Shown in pieces: positions 6,015 through 13,493 of a stretch of DNA of 13,666 nucleotides. Within the stretch, counting starts at the first letter, position 1. Each line of letters opens with the position of its first letter. Location: NCBI GenBank assembly GCA_025924495.1, contig JAICIG010000201.1:1-13666 (forward strand). Direction: 5' to 3'. The notes under the pieces were generated by a model, which saw nothing but the letters and a program-made list of their open reading frames with translations, made no database searches and was not told the origin of the DNA. A program made the translations under genes and the position numbers. This DNA is from Pirellulales bacterium. GTDB lineage: Bacteria; Planctomycetota; Planctomycetia; Pirellulales; JAICIG01.

Positions 6015-8705
6015 GTGGCCATACGCAACCTGGATAAAATCTTTCGCCCGCAACGAGTAGCCGTAGTTGGCGCCAGCGACCAGCCGGGCAAGGTCGGCTT
6101 CACGCTGCTGCGGAACATGATCACATCCGGATTCGCGGGCGTGGTCTACCCCGTGAACAGCAAGCGGGAATCGGTACAAGGAATTCAGGCCTATCCGGAT
6201 ATCGCGCATTTGCCCAAACCGCCCGACCTGGCGGTGATCTGCACTCCAGCGCCGCTCGTGCCGCAGATCATCCGCGAATGCGGCGAAGCCGGGACGCGCG
6301 GGGCCATCATTATTTCGGCCGGGTTTCGGGAGATTGGCGAAGCCGGGCGCGCGCTCGAAGAGCAGGTCCGCGCCGAAGCTGCAAAGTTCGATGGGTTTCG
6401 TATCATCGGTCCGAACTGTCTCGGGGTGGTTGTGCCGGCAACCGGATTGAATGCGAGTTTCGCCGCAGCGACGCCGCGGCCAGGACATGTCGCATTCCTG
6501 TCGCAGTCGGGAGCGCTATGCACCTCGATGCTCGACTGGGCGTTGGATGAGGAGCTCGGATTTTCGCATTTCGTTTCCATCGGCAATATGCTCGACGTCG
6601 GCGTCGGCGACCTGATCGATTACTTCGGCGCCGATCCCAACACCGAATCGATCGTGCTCTATGTCGAGTCGATTAGCGAAGCCAGGCAGTTCATGTCGGC
6701 GGCTCGCGCGTTCGCTCGCCGCAAGCCGATCGTGGTGTTCAAGGCGGGCCGCTTCGCCGAGTCGGCCAAGGCGGCGGCATCGCACACCGGCGCCATGGCG
6801 GGCGTCGATGCCGTTTACGATGCGGCCTTCCAACGTGCCGGCGCCGTGCGCGTATCGCAGGTCGATGACTTGTTCGATTGTGCAGAATTGCTAGGCCGCA
6901 AACGCATTCCTCGAGGACCCCGGCTGGCCATCGTGACGAATGCCGGCGGCCCCGGCGTGATGGCCACCGATGCCTTGCTCGATAGGCGGGGCATGCTAGC
7001 GCCGATGTCGGACGCGCTGCGCGCCAAGCTCGACGAATTCCTGCCTGCGGCCTGGTCGCACGGCAATCCGGTCGACATCTTGGGCGACGCTCCGCCCGAG
7101 CGATTTTCCCGCGCGTTGGACATTTTGCTTGCGGACCCCGCCACCGACGCGGTGCTGGCAATTCTAACGCCCCAGGCAATGACCGACCCGACCGCCACCG
7201 CCCGGGCCGTCGCGCAGGCGGCTGCCCGTTCGGAAAAACCCGTGCTGGCCGTCTGGATGGGAGGCCGCATGGTGCGAGAAGGGGTGCAGTTGTTGAACCG
7301 ATTCGACGTGCCGACCTATCAGACGCCACAGCACGCCGTGCGATCGTTCATGTATCTCGTGTCCTATGCTCGCAACCTGGAAACGTTGTATGAAACGCCG
7401 CGAGACATTCCGCTGTCTTTCGATCTCGATCGAGCCGCGGCTCGGCGCAAATTTGACGCTTTAGCCGCGAAGGGGCAGACGATCTTGTCGGAGGAAGACT
7501 CGAAAGATTTGCTGGAAGCCTATGGAATTCCCATTACCAGGCCCTTGGGAGCGGCCACGCCCGGCGAAGCGGTTAAGGCGGCCCAACAGATCGGCTATCC
7601 GGTTGTTTTGAACATCGCCTCTCCGGACATTACGCATAAAACCGACGTCGGCGGCGTGGCATTGAATCTGACGAATGACCGCGAAGCCGAAGCGGCTTTC
7701 CACCGCATCGTCGATTCGGCTCGTCAAAAGCGGCCGGAAGCGAGGATTGAAGGCGTCACCGTGCAGCCCATGTTCGTCACGGCCGAAGGATTCGAATTGA
7801 TTGTCGGCGCTAAACAAGACCCGGTCTTCGGCGCTGTGATCATGGCCGGCATGGGAGGCGTCGCCGCCGAGTTGTTCCAGGACCGCGCTCTAGGCCTGCC
7901 GCCGTTGAACGAGCGGTTGGCAAGACAAATGCTCGAGTCGTTGCGGTCTTGGCCGCTGATGAATGGATATCGAGGCCGCCCGGCCTTGCAAGTGGATCGC
8001 CTGATTGAGATTCTCATGCGGCTCTCCTACCTGACGGCCGATTTTCCCGAGATCGTGGAATTCGACATCAATCCGCTGTTGGCCACCTCCAGAAACGTGC
8101 TCGCGCTCGACGCGCGAATCGTGATCGATCGCGAGCGGTTGGGCAAATCTTTAAGGCCGTTTTCGCACCTGGCGATCCGTCCTTATCCGGAGGAATATGT
8201 TCGCCGGGCGCAGCTTCCGGACGGCACGAACATCTTGCTGCGTCCGATCAAGCCCGAGGATGAACCGCTGTGGCACGGACTATTAGCAAGTTGTTCCGCG
8301 GAAACGATTTCATCGCGTTTTCGCTACTTGATTCGGCAAACGACCCACGAAATGGCGGCGCGGTTCTGCTTTCTCGATTACGATCGCGAGTTGGCCATCG
8401 TGGCCGAACTGAAACACTCGGGATCGAGGCGCCTGGCCGGAGTCGTACGGCTGGCCGCTGATCCTGACCATCAGGAGGCGGAATATGCGGTGCTGGTAGG
8501 CGATCCCTGGCAGGGTCGCGGCATCGGGAGCGTGCTGACCGACTACTGTCTGGAGATTGCCCGCGACTGGAACATCCACCGCCTGGTCGCTGAAACGTCG
8601 CCTGCTAACAATCGCATGCTGGCCATCTTCAGACGTCGAGGGTTCGAGCTCAATGGCGCTGCGTCTGACGTGGTCGTCGCGAGAAAGGATCTGGCCGCAG
8701 GATAG
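6015..8705 (+). CDS. PatZ/Pka-like protein: NDP-forming acyl-CoA synthetase fused to GNAT
   Basis: This 896-residue protein has the domain order of the protein lysine acetyltransferase PatZ/Pka (E. coli 886 residues). It has a CoA-binding Rossmann domain with VVGASDQPGKVG (about 17-26), a succinyl-CoA-ligase-like domain with SHTGAMAG containing His257, an ATP-grasp domain (about 480-710) with SPDITHKTDVGG and DPVFGAVIMAGMGG, and a C-terminal GNAT domain (about 735-890) with Glu823 in AEYAVLV and the acetyl-CoA loop QGRGIG at 833-838. It may acetylate protein lysines, tune acetyl-CoA metabolism, or act as an ADP-forming acyl-CoA synthetase. His257 occupies the position of the phosphohistidine of active synthetases. 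However, the ATP-grasp lysine of PVVLK is Asn533 (PVVLNI), so ATP use is uncertain. The GTG start is supported by AGGAG (6002-6006) 8 bases upstream and by family alignment. An upstream in-frame TTG at 5892 would add an unrelated 41-residue extension overlapping the small gene. Confidence 0.88.
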   Translation: MAIRNLDKIFRPQRVAVVGASDQPGKVGFTLLRNMITSGFAGVVYPVNSKRESVQGIQAYPDIAHLPKPPDLAVICTPAPLVPQIIRECGEAGTRGAIIISAGFREIGEAGRALEEQVRAEAAKFDGFRIIGPNCLGVVVPATGLNASFAAATPRPGHVAFLSQSGALCTSMLDWALDEELGFSHFVSIGNMLDVGVGDLIDYFGADPNTESIVLYVESISEARQFMSAARAFARRKPIVVFKAGRFAESAKAAASHTGAMAGVDAVYDAAFQRAGAVRVSQVDDLFDCAELLGRKRIPRGPRLAIVTNAGGPGVMATDALLDRRGMLAPMSDALRAKLDEFLPAAWSHGNPVDILGDAPPERFSRALDILLADPATDAVLAILTPQAMTDPTATARAVAQAAARSEKPVLAVWMGGRMVREGVQLLNRFDVPTYQTPQHAVRSFMYLVSYARNLETLYETPRDIPLSFDLDRAAARRKFDALAAKGQTILSEEDSKDLLEAYGIPITRPLGAATPGEAVKAAQQIGYPVVLNIASPDITHKTDVGGVALNLTNDREAEAAFHRIVDSARQKRPEARIEGVTVQPMFVTAEGFELIVGAKQDPVFGAVIMAGMGGVAAELFQDRALGLPPLNERLARQMLESLRSWPLMNGYRGRPALQVDRLIEILMRLSYLTADFPEIVEFDINPLLATSRNVLALDARIVIDRERLGKSLRPFSHLAIRPYPEEYVRRAQLPDGTNILLRPIKPEDEPLWHGLLASCSAETISSRFRYLIRQTTHEMAARFCFLDYDRELAIVAELKHSGSRRLAGVVRLAADPDHQEAEYAVLVGDPWQGRGIGSVLTDYCLEIARDWNIHRLVAETSPANNRMLAIFRRRGFELNGAASDVVVARKDLAAG

Positions 8706-8713
8706 ATGCCGCA

Positions 8714-9718
8714 TCAGCCGCCTTCGGTGGACAGCGACGTCACCGCGCGCATGTAGTTCACTCGTTCGAAAGCGCCGGGATTGGGGCAGCGCTGCAAGCT
8801 CAAGCTGCCTTTGATCTGTTCGATCGAGTTGAAATGCTTGTGCTCCATCCACCAGGTCATTTCCGACAACATCGTCCGCACATGATCGGGTCCGTTGCGG
8901 ATCAGGGCCGAAGCCATCATCGCCGCATCGGCGCCGGCAAAGATCAGCTTCAAGGCGTCTTCGGCGAAGTGAATGCCGCTCGTCGCCGCCAGAGAGACGT
9001 GGAGTTGTTCTCTTAGAATTGCAATCCACCGCAGCGGCAATCGCAGCTCATCGCGGCTGCTGAGCACCAGGTTCGGGCTGACTTCCAAAGAATCGAGATC
9101 AATATCTGGTTGCAGGAACCGATTGAACATCACCAGGCCATTCACTCCGGCCGCCGCTAGCCGTTTCGCCACGTTGGGCAGCGAGCTGAAGAACGGACCG
9201 ATTTTCACGGCGAGTGGAATGGCGATCACCTCACGGACTGCAGTCACCAGATCGAGATAGCGCTGCTCAACCATCTCGCCCGTCTGGTCACATTTGGTCG
9301 GCAGGAAATAGACGTTCAATTCCAAGGCGTCCGCGCCCGCCTCCTGCATCAGGCGAGCCGTATGGATCCAGTCTCCTGGATGCGTGCCGTTCAGACTGGC
9401 GATCACGGGAATGGACAGGCACCGCTTGGCGGCTTCGATATGCCGCAAGCACGCATCGGGGCCCGCATTGTAATCATACATGTCGCGATAGTTGAACAGC
9501 TCGGTCGCAGAGCAACTATCGGGCGGTGGCGGCGAATGAGGCCGCAGGCCTTCGCTTTCGATCTGCTCTTGGAACAACGACGCCATCACGGCGGCCGCCG
9601 CCCCGGCGTCTTCCAGACGCTGCAGGGAATAAAGCTGCGTAGAAATCGGGCTGGCGGAAATCACCAACGGATTGCGTAATTTCAAACCGAGATAAGTGGT
9701 GCTCAAATCGACGGACAT
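8714..9718 (-). CDS. Dihydroorotate dehydrogenase-like flavoprotein
   Basis: This 334-residue protein has the FMN-binding (beta-alpha)8 barrel of class 1 dihydroorotate dehydrogenase. It shows GLKLRNPLVISASPIS at the N-terminus, PVIASLNGTHPGDW (about 97-110), ALELNVYFLP in place of the family ALELNxSCPN, AVKIGPFFSS, GVNGLVMFNRFL, and near the C-terminus a phosphate-binding SGIHFAEDALKLIFAGADAAMMASALI. The barrel and FMN phosphate site look intact. The NxSCPN motif that holds orotate is lost, so true pyrimidine synthesis is unlikely. Such proteins are commonly labelled dihydroorotate dehydrogenase-like. Its partner and substrate are unknown. The ATG at 9718 has GGGAG 8 bases upstream on the - strand. 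It is divergent from the hydrogenase operon across a ~490-bp region and ends 8 bp from the PatZ-like gene tail to tail. A redox link to the hydrogenase is inference from position alone. Confidence 0.85.
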   Translation of the reverse strand: MSVDLSTTYLGLKLRNPLVISASPISTQLYSLQRLEDAGAAAAVMASLFQEQIESEGLRPHSPPPPDSCSATELFNYRDMYDYNAGPDACLRHIEAAKRCLSIPVIASLNGTHPGDWIHTARLMQEAGADALELNVYFLPTKCDQTGEMVEQRYLDLVTAVREVIAIPLAVKIGPFFSSLPNVAKRLAAAGVNGLVMFNRFLQPDIDLDSLEVSPNLVLSSRDELRLPLRWIAILREQLHVSLAATSGIHFAEDALKLIFAGADAAMMASALIRNGPDHVRTMLSEMTWWMEHKHFNSIEQIKGSLSLQRCPNPGAFERVNYMRAVTSLSTEGG

Positions 9719-9767
9719 GGCTTAGTCTCCCGCTGCTGATAGACAGGGAAGCATCTGGCGTACCAAA

Positions 9768-9802
9768 CTAAGCGCTTAGCCGCCGGCGGGCGGTCCTAGC
9801 GC
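9768..9802. repeat. Palindrome nested with a long hairpin
   Basis: CTAAGCGCTTAG (9768-9779) is a perfect 12-bp palindrome. The adjoining sequence forms a longer hairpin: GCGCT, AG and CCGCC (9772-9784) pair with GGCGG, CT and AGCGC (9789-9802), leaving a one-base bulge and a small interior loop. It lies about 50 bp upstream of the DHOD-like start. It could be a regulator-binding site or a leader hairpin for that gene. Confidence 0.4.
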
Positions 9803-10080
9803 CCTTGCAAGAACGCCGGGGTTGGTAGTGCAGCGTTTTTGCGGGTGGAGACACGTTGCAAGCGTCCGACCGGCACCCGTTTGGGAGTTACGAATGGGAG
9901 CGGACGTTTCCTACCGCCCGGCAATGGCGCGAAAAAACGCACGGTGGAGCGCGCTTTCGAGCACAACATGAGCGATTCAGCACATCGATGGTCTCGATAT
10001 GGAACGGCGGCTGCTGCTGGTTCGAGCAACTTCCGGCCGCCTAAGAATTTGCCGCGTCGATTGACGCGCTGGTCTGGGCA

Positions 10081-10110
10081 TTGCTTCGCATCTCGATCAA
10101 TATCTTGTAT
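10081..10110 (+). promoter_or_regulatory. Weak candidate promoter for the hydrogenase operon
   Basis: TTGCTT (10081-10086) and TTGTAT (10105-10110) are separated by 18 bp, an acceptable but weak sigma-70-like pair in the most AT-rich part of this intergenic region. It would give a leader of about 90 bases. Only the match to consensus supports it. Confidence 0.2.
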
Positions 10111-10160
10111 AAACACGACCACGCGCAATTATCGCGAACGCATACAATTTCGCTTTCCGC

Positions 10161-10194
10161 GTTGAACTGCAATCCCTATTGTCGGCAATTCAAC
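10161..10194 (+). repeat. Inverted repeat in the hydrogenase operon leader
   Basis: GTTGAACTGC (10161-10170) and GCAATTCAAC (10185-10194) are inverted copies matching at 9 of 10 positions, separated by 14 bases. The right arm ends 15 bp before the first start codon of the operon. It could be an operator for a dimeric regulator or an mRNA hairpin next to the ribosome-binding site. Confidence 0.4.
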
Positions 10195-10209
10195 TTGACC
10201 GAGGCGCCT

Positions 10210-10704
10210 ATGATCGGCAAGGACGTATTGAAGCAAACGCTGCGGGCGCTAGGCTTCTCGTCGGATCTTCCTGAGCACGTTCTGGATGAATTAGCATCCG
10301 TGTCGGCCATGGTCGATTTTCCCGAAGGAAGCATGGTCTTCCAGGAGGGTGCGGAGAACCACTTTCTCTACGTGATCCAAAGCGGCAAAGTCGGCTTGGA
10401 CATGTACGTGCCGGGTCGCGGCCGGGTCAGAATCCTATCGGTCGGCCCGGGCGAAATGTTGGCCTGGTCAGCCTTGCTGGGCGAAGGTCATATGACGGTT
10501 ACGGCGGTCGCTCTCGAAGACACGCGAGCCGTGGCGGCTGCCGGAAAAAAGTTGCGCGAACTCTGCGAAAGCAATCACGAAGCAGGCTATCAGCTCATGA
10601 GCCGGATGGCGAAGGCTTTGTCGCAACGATTGGTCGCCACGCGGCTGCAACTACTCGACTTATTCGCGGAACCGGTCTGTACACCGCCGCGCCCACGGAG
10701 CTGA
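10210..10704 (+). CDS. Stand-alone cyclic-nucleotide-binding-like domain protein
   Basis: This 164-residue protein has the beta-roll of the Crp/Fnr effector domain and little else. DFPEGSMVFQEGAENHFLYVIQSGKVGLDMYV (36-67) gives the first strands, LSVGPGEMLAWSALLG (76-91) covers the cassette that normally holds the cyclic nucleotide phosphate, and a helix MSRMAKALSQRLVATRLQLLDLF follows. There is no helix-turn-helix domain, so it is not a DNA-binding Crp. In the cassette the usual GE..LL...R-A pattern reads LAWSALLGEGHMTVTA, lacking the phosphate-binding Arg and second Glu, so cAMP binding is doubtful. The ATG at 10210 is preceded by GAGG with 5-bp spacing. An upstream in-frame TTG at 10081 gives a non-homologous extension. 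It leads the hydrogenase operon, 3 bp before the beta subunit gene, suggesting a sensor or assembly role for that enzyme. Confidence 0.82.
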   Translation: MIGKDVLKQTLRALGFSSDLPEHVLDELASVSAMVDFPEGSMVFQEGAENHFLYVIQSGKVGLDMYVPGRGRVRILSVGPGEMLAWSALLGEGHMTVTAVALEDTRAVAAAGKKLRELCESNHEAGYQLMSRMAKALSQRLVATRLQLLDLFAEPVCTPPRPRS

Positions 10705-10707
10705 GCC

Positions 10708-11832
10708 TTGTCCTCTTACAAACCTACTGCGCCGAGAAAGAGTCTCTGGCTTCCCCGCTCGGGCTTGCAAGCGCTGATCGATGCGCTGCGATCTCGCGGC
10801 TATGAAGTAATCGGTCCGACGATCGACCAGGAAGCGATCATTTACGATCGCATCACGTCGGTTGACGATCTGCCGCAGGGCTGGACCGACATTCAAGAGC
10901 CTGGCAAGTATCGGCTGATGAAGCGCGACGATGACGCGGTGTTCGGTTATACGGTCGGGCCTCATTCTTGGAAGCGTTTCCTGTTTCCCGCCACCGCGAC
11001 CGTCGCCACGGCCGATCGCACGACAGACGGTTGGACGATGGGGACGCCCGCCGAAGAGCAGCCGAAATACGCTTTTCTTGGCGTGCGCGCCTGCGAAATT
11101 GCCGCCATACGGGTGCAAGATCGCACCTTTGTCGAAGGCCCGTATGTCGATCCCCTATATCAACGTCGTCGCCAACAAGCGTTGCTGATCGCTGTGAATT
11201 GCACTCAGGCCGCCTCGACCTGCTTTTGCACCTCAATGGGAACCGGCCCCCGCTGTACGAGCGGTTTCGATCTGGCCTTGACCGAAGTCGGTGATGGATT
11301 CGTGCTTGAAATTGGCAGCGATGCCGGGGAGCACATCGCGGCGGACCTGCCGACCGAGGAGGTCTCTTCCGAGCGGCTGGCTGCCGCCGAACGAGCCCGC
11401 CAGCGCGCGGTCGATCAGATCACCCGCAAGCTTGACACCGACGGCATTCGCGAGGTGCTGCTGGGCAATCTGGAACATCGCCGCTGGGATGACGTGGCGG
11501 CGAGATGCCTTTCGTGCACGAATTGCACGATGGTTTGCCCGACGTGCTTTTGCAGTTCGGTGAGCGAGGTCTCCGACCTGCAAGGCGACCACGTCGAGCG
11601 CCGCCGACAATGGGACTCCTGCTTCAACATCGACTTCAGCTACATGAACGGCGGCATTGTGCGCAATTCGATCCGCTCGCGGTATCGACAATGGTTGACG
11701 CACAAACTCGCTTCCTGGATCGATCAGTTCGGAACCTCGGGCTGCGTCGGCTGCGGGCGTTGCATCACCTGGTGCCCGGTGGGCATCGATCTCACGGAAG
11801 AAGTCGCCGCGATTCGGGAGACGAGCCCATGA
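10708..11832 (+). CDS. Group 3b [NiFe] hydrogenase beta subunit (4Fe-4S electron transfer)
   Basis: This 374-residue iron-sulfur protein matches the beta subunit of NAD(P)-linked group 3b hydrogenases (sulfhydrogenase HydB, related to anaerobic sulfite reductase subunit A). The N-terminal ~250 residues form the family-specific domain with LGVRACEIAA and NCTQAASTCFCTSMGTGPRC. The C-terminal part has two ferredoxin-like clusters: Cys267, Cys270, Cys273 and Cys277, followed by Cys280 and Cys282, and then Cys346, Cys349, Cys352 and Cys356 with Pro after the last Cys. It passes electrons between the delta/alpha dimer and the flavin subunit in the cytoplasm. The TTG start has GGAG 7 bases upstream and sits 3 bp after the CNBD gene, and the next gene overlaps its stop by 4 bp (ATGA). 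Some members of this family reduce sulfur or polysulfide, which the sequence alone cannot settle. Confidence 0.9.
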   Translation: MSSYKPTAPRKSLWLPRSGLQALIDALRSRGYEVIGPTIDQEAIIYDRITSVDDLPQGWTDIQEPGKYRLMKRDDDAVFGYTVGPHSWKRFLFPATATVATADRTTDGWTMGTPAEEQPKYAFLGVRACEIAAIRVQDRTFVEGPYVDPLYQRRRQQALLIAVNCTQAASTCFCTSMGTGPRCTSGFDLALTEVGDGFVLEIGSDAGEHIAADLPTEEVSSERLAAAERARQRAVDQITRKLDTDGIREVLLGNLEHRRWDDVAARCLSCTNCTMVCPTCFCSSVSEVSDLQGDHVERRRQWDSCFNIDFSYMNGGIVRNSIRSRYRQWLTHKLASWIDQFGTSGCVGCGRCITWCPVGIDLTEEVAAIRETSP

Positions 11833-12680
11833 ACGGCGGCGCCAGGACAACGGCGCCCAATCCCTGGCTGGCGCATTCGGCGAAGGTGCGGAAACTTATC
11901 GCGGAAGCGGACTGTGTGACGACGTACCATCTGGCGCTGGCCGCCGCAGGCGATACCGGCGCACTCGAGTTCCGTCCCGGCCAGTTTGGCATGCTATACC
12001 TGCCCGGAATCGGCGAGTCGCCGATTGGCATCAGCGGCAGCGATGACGAAACGTGGGCCTTTACCGTTCGTCTCGCCGGCAACACGACACGCGGCCTGGC
12101 GAAGCTGCAAGTCGGCGATTCGCTGGGAGTGCGAGGTCCTTTCGGCTCCTCTTGGCCGCTCGAAAAATGCCGCGGCGCCGACCTGGTGATTGCAGCCGGC
12201 GGCTTAGGCCTGCCCCCCTTACGGCCCGTGATTTACGAATACCTGCGCAACCCGGAACTTTATGGACGCCTGACCGTTTTGTACGGCGCCCGTTCGCCTG
12301 CCGCCTTGATATATACCAGCGAATACGATTGCTGGCGGCAACAGGGAGTCGATCTGCAGACGACCGTCGACGCTTCCGATCTGAATTGGACGGGCAATAT
12401 CGGCGTCGTGCCGCAATTGCTCGATCGGCTTGCGTCGCTCGAGCCGAGGCGCACGATCGTTCTGACGTGCGGCCCCGAAGTGATGATGCAATTCGTCGTT
12501 CGCAGCGCCCTCAAACGCGGCATCCCGGTCGAAAATATCTGGGTGTCGCTCGAACGCAACATGCAATGTGCAGTCGGGCTGTGCGGCCACTGCCAACTCG
12601 GTCCTGAATTCATCTGCAAGGACGGTCCCGTGTTTCGGTACGATCGCGCGGCGCCATGGATGACCGTCGAGGCCCTGTAA
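11829..12680 (+). CDS. Group 3b [NiFe] hydrogenase gamma subunit (FAD/NAD(P)/2Fe-2S)
   Basis: This 283-residue protein is the diaphorase-type subunit that exchanges electrons between NAD(P)H and the hydrogenase iron-sulfur chain. It belongs to the ferredoxin-NADP reductase fold, like dihydroorotate dehydrogenase electron-transfer subunits (PyrK) and sulfite reductase subunit B. It has a flavin-binding barrel with RPGQFGMLYLPGIGESPIGIS, a nucleotide-binding motif AGGLGLPPLRPVI, the LTCGPEVMM segment of the NAD(P) domain, and a C-terminal 2Fe-2S cluster with Cys247, Cys252, Cys255 and Cys263. The usual serine in the flavin motif P-[IL]-S-[IL]-S is Gly (PIGIS). The ATG is chosen because it overlaps the previous stop as ATGA and gives the family N-terminus; a longer upstream frame is only read-through of the beta gene. 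Acts in the cytoplasm. Confidence 0.93.
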   Translation: MNGGARTTAPNPWLAHSAKVRKLIAEADCVTTYHLALAAAGDTGALEFRPGQFGMLYLPGIGESPIGISGSDDETWAFTVRLAGNTTRGLAKLQVGDSLGVRGPFGSSWPLEKCRGADLVIAAGGLGLPPLRPVIYEYLRNPELYGRLTVLYGARSPAALIYTSEYDCWRQQGVDLQTTVDASDLNWTGNIGVVPQLLDRLASLEPRRTIVLTCGPEVMMQFVVRSALKRGIPVENIWVSLERNMQCAVGLCGHCQLGPEFICKDGPVFRYDRAAPWMTVEAL

Positions 12681-12692
12681 GAGCTGTTCGTC

Positions 12693-13493
12693 ATGTCCTC
12701 AAAGCCGAAACTGGGCGTATTCAAATTCGCCTCCTGCGATGGATGCCAATTGTCGCTGCTGGCTTGCGAGGACGAATTGCTGGCCATCTCCGGCGAACTC
12801 GACATCGTTTATTTCCTGGAAGCCACCAGCCGCGTCGAACCGGGGCCCTACGATGTGGCGCTGGTCGAAGGTTCGATCACAACCGCCGCCGACGCCGAGC
12901 GAATCCGGGAAATCCGCCGGCAAGCCAAGTACCTGATGACCATCGGCGCCTGTGCCACGGCCGGCGGCATTCAGGCGCTGCGTAATTGGGCGCATACGCC
13001 CGAATATGTCCAGGCGGTTTACGCGCGGCCCGAATACATCAGCACGCTCGACACCTCAACCGCTATCGCAGATCACGTGCCGGTCGACTTTGAACTGCGC
13101 GGCTGCCCGATCAACAAGCAGCAACTGATCGAAGTCGTCTCGGCGCTAATCGCAGGTCGCCGTCCCCGCACGCCCGGCCACGGCGTCTGTCTCGATTGCA
13201 AGCGCCGCGGTACAGTCTGTGTGATGGTGGCGCGCGGCGTGCCGTGTTTGGGACCGGTTACGCATGCCGGCTGCGGCGCCATCTGCCCTGCGTACGATCG
13301 CGGTTGCTATGGCTGTTATGGGCCGGCAGAGCAACCCAACCTCGTCAGCCTGACCGGTCAATTCTTAGACGAAGGACTGTCTCGCGACGCCGCGGTGCGC
13401 CTGCTGCGAAGCTTCAATGGGTATGCGCCGGAGTTTCGCGAGGAGAGCGATCGCCTGGCCGCCGGATGTCTCGAACCGAAGAACGAATCATGA
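12693..13493 (+). CDS. Group 3b [NiFe] hydrogenase delta (small) subunit
   Basis: This 266-residue small subunit carries the electron relay of a soluble [NiFe] hydrogenase. The proximal 4Fe-4S ligands are all visible: Cys15 and Cys18 in CDGCQ, Cys87 in IGACATAGG, and Cys138 in RGCPINK. Eight further cysteines (166, 169, 176, 185, 194, 198, 205, 208) follow in the C-terminal third and can hold two more 4Fe-4S clusters. No Tat signal peptide precedes it, so the enzyme is cytoplasmic, unlike periplasmic uptake hydrogenases. The family motif VEGSITT is present. The start ATG follows the gamma stop by 12 bp with only a weak ribosome-binding site. Its stop overlaps the large-subunit start by 4 bp (ATGA), which fits equal production of the two subunits. 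Confidence 0.95.
   Translation: MSSKPKLGVFKFASCDGCQLSLLACEDELLAISGELDIVYFLEATSRVEPGPYDVALVEGSITTAADAERIREIRRQAKYLMTIGACATAGGIQALRNWAHTPEYVQAVYARPEYISTLDTSTAIADHVPVDFELRGCPINKQQLIEVVSALIAGRRPRTPGHGVCLDCKRRGTVCVMVARGVPCLGPVTHAGCGAICPAYDRGCYGCYGPAEQPNLVSLTGQFLDEGLSRDAAVRLLRSFNGYAPEFREESDRLAAGCLEPKNES

Larger units (their letters stand above)
9719..10209. promoter_or_regulatory. Divergent regulatory region between DHOD-like gene and hydrogenase operon
   Basis: About 490 bases separate the two divergent starts, so promoters for both should lie here. Short frames inside (for example a 62-codon frame from 9856) show no family resemblance. Notable items are a perfect palindrome and hairpin at 9768-9802, CTTGCAAG at 9804-9811, an AT-rich segment at about 10090-10115, and an inverted repeat in the hydrogenase leader at 10161-10194. 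No sigma-54 GG-N10-GC promoter was found with confidence. Confidence 0.5.

Noticed and set aside
8310..9029. 239-codon - strand frame across the PatZ-like gene end
   Set aside because: It is antisense to the well-supported GNAT domain and also overlaps the DHOD-like gene in another frame.
9839..10165. Short + strand frames in the divergent region
   Set aside because: Composition is arginine/serine rich with no domain, the frames overlap each other, and they cover the likely hydrogenase promoter.
11505..11828. Longer start for the hydrogenase gamma subunit
   Set aside because: The extension is an out-of-frame reading of the beta subunit's cysteine-rich region; the ATGA overlap at 11829 gives the family N-terminus.
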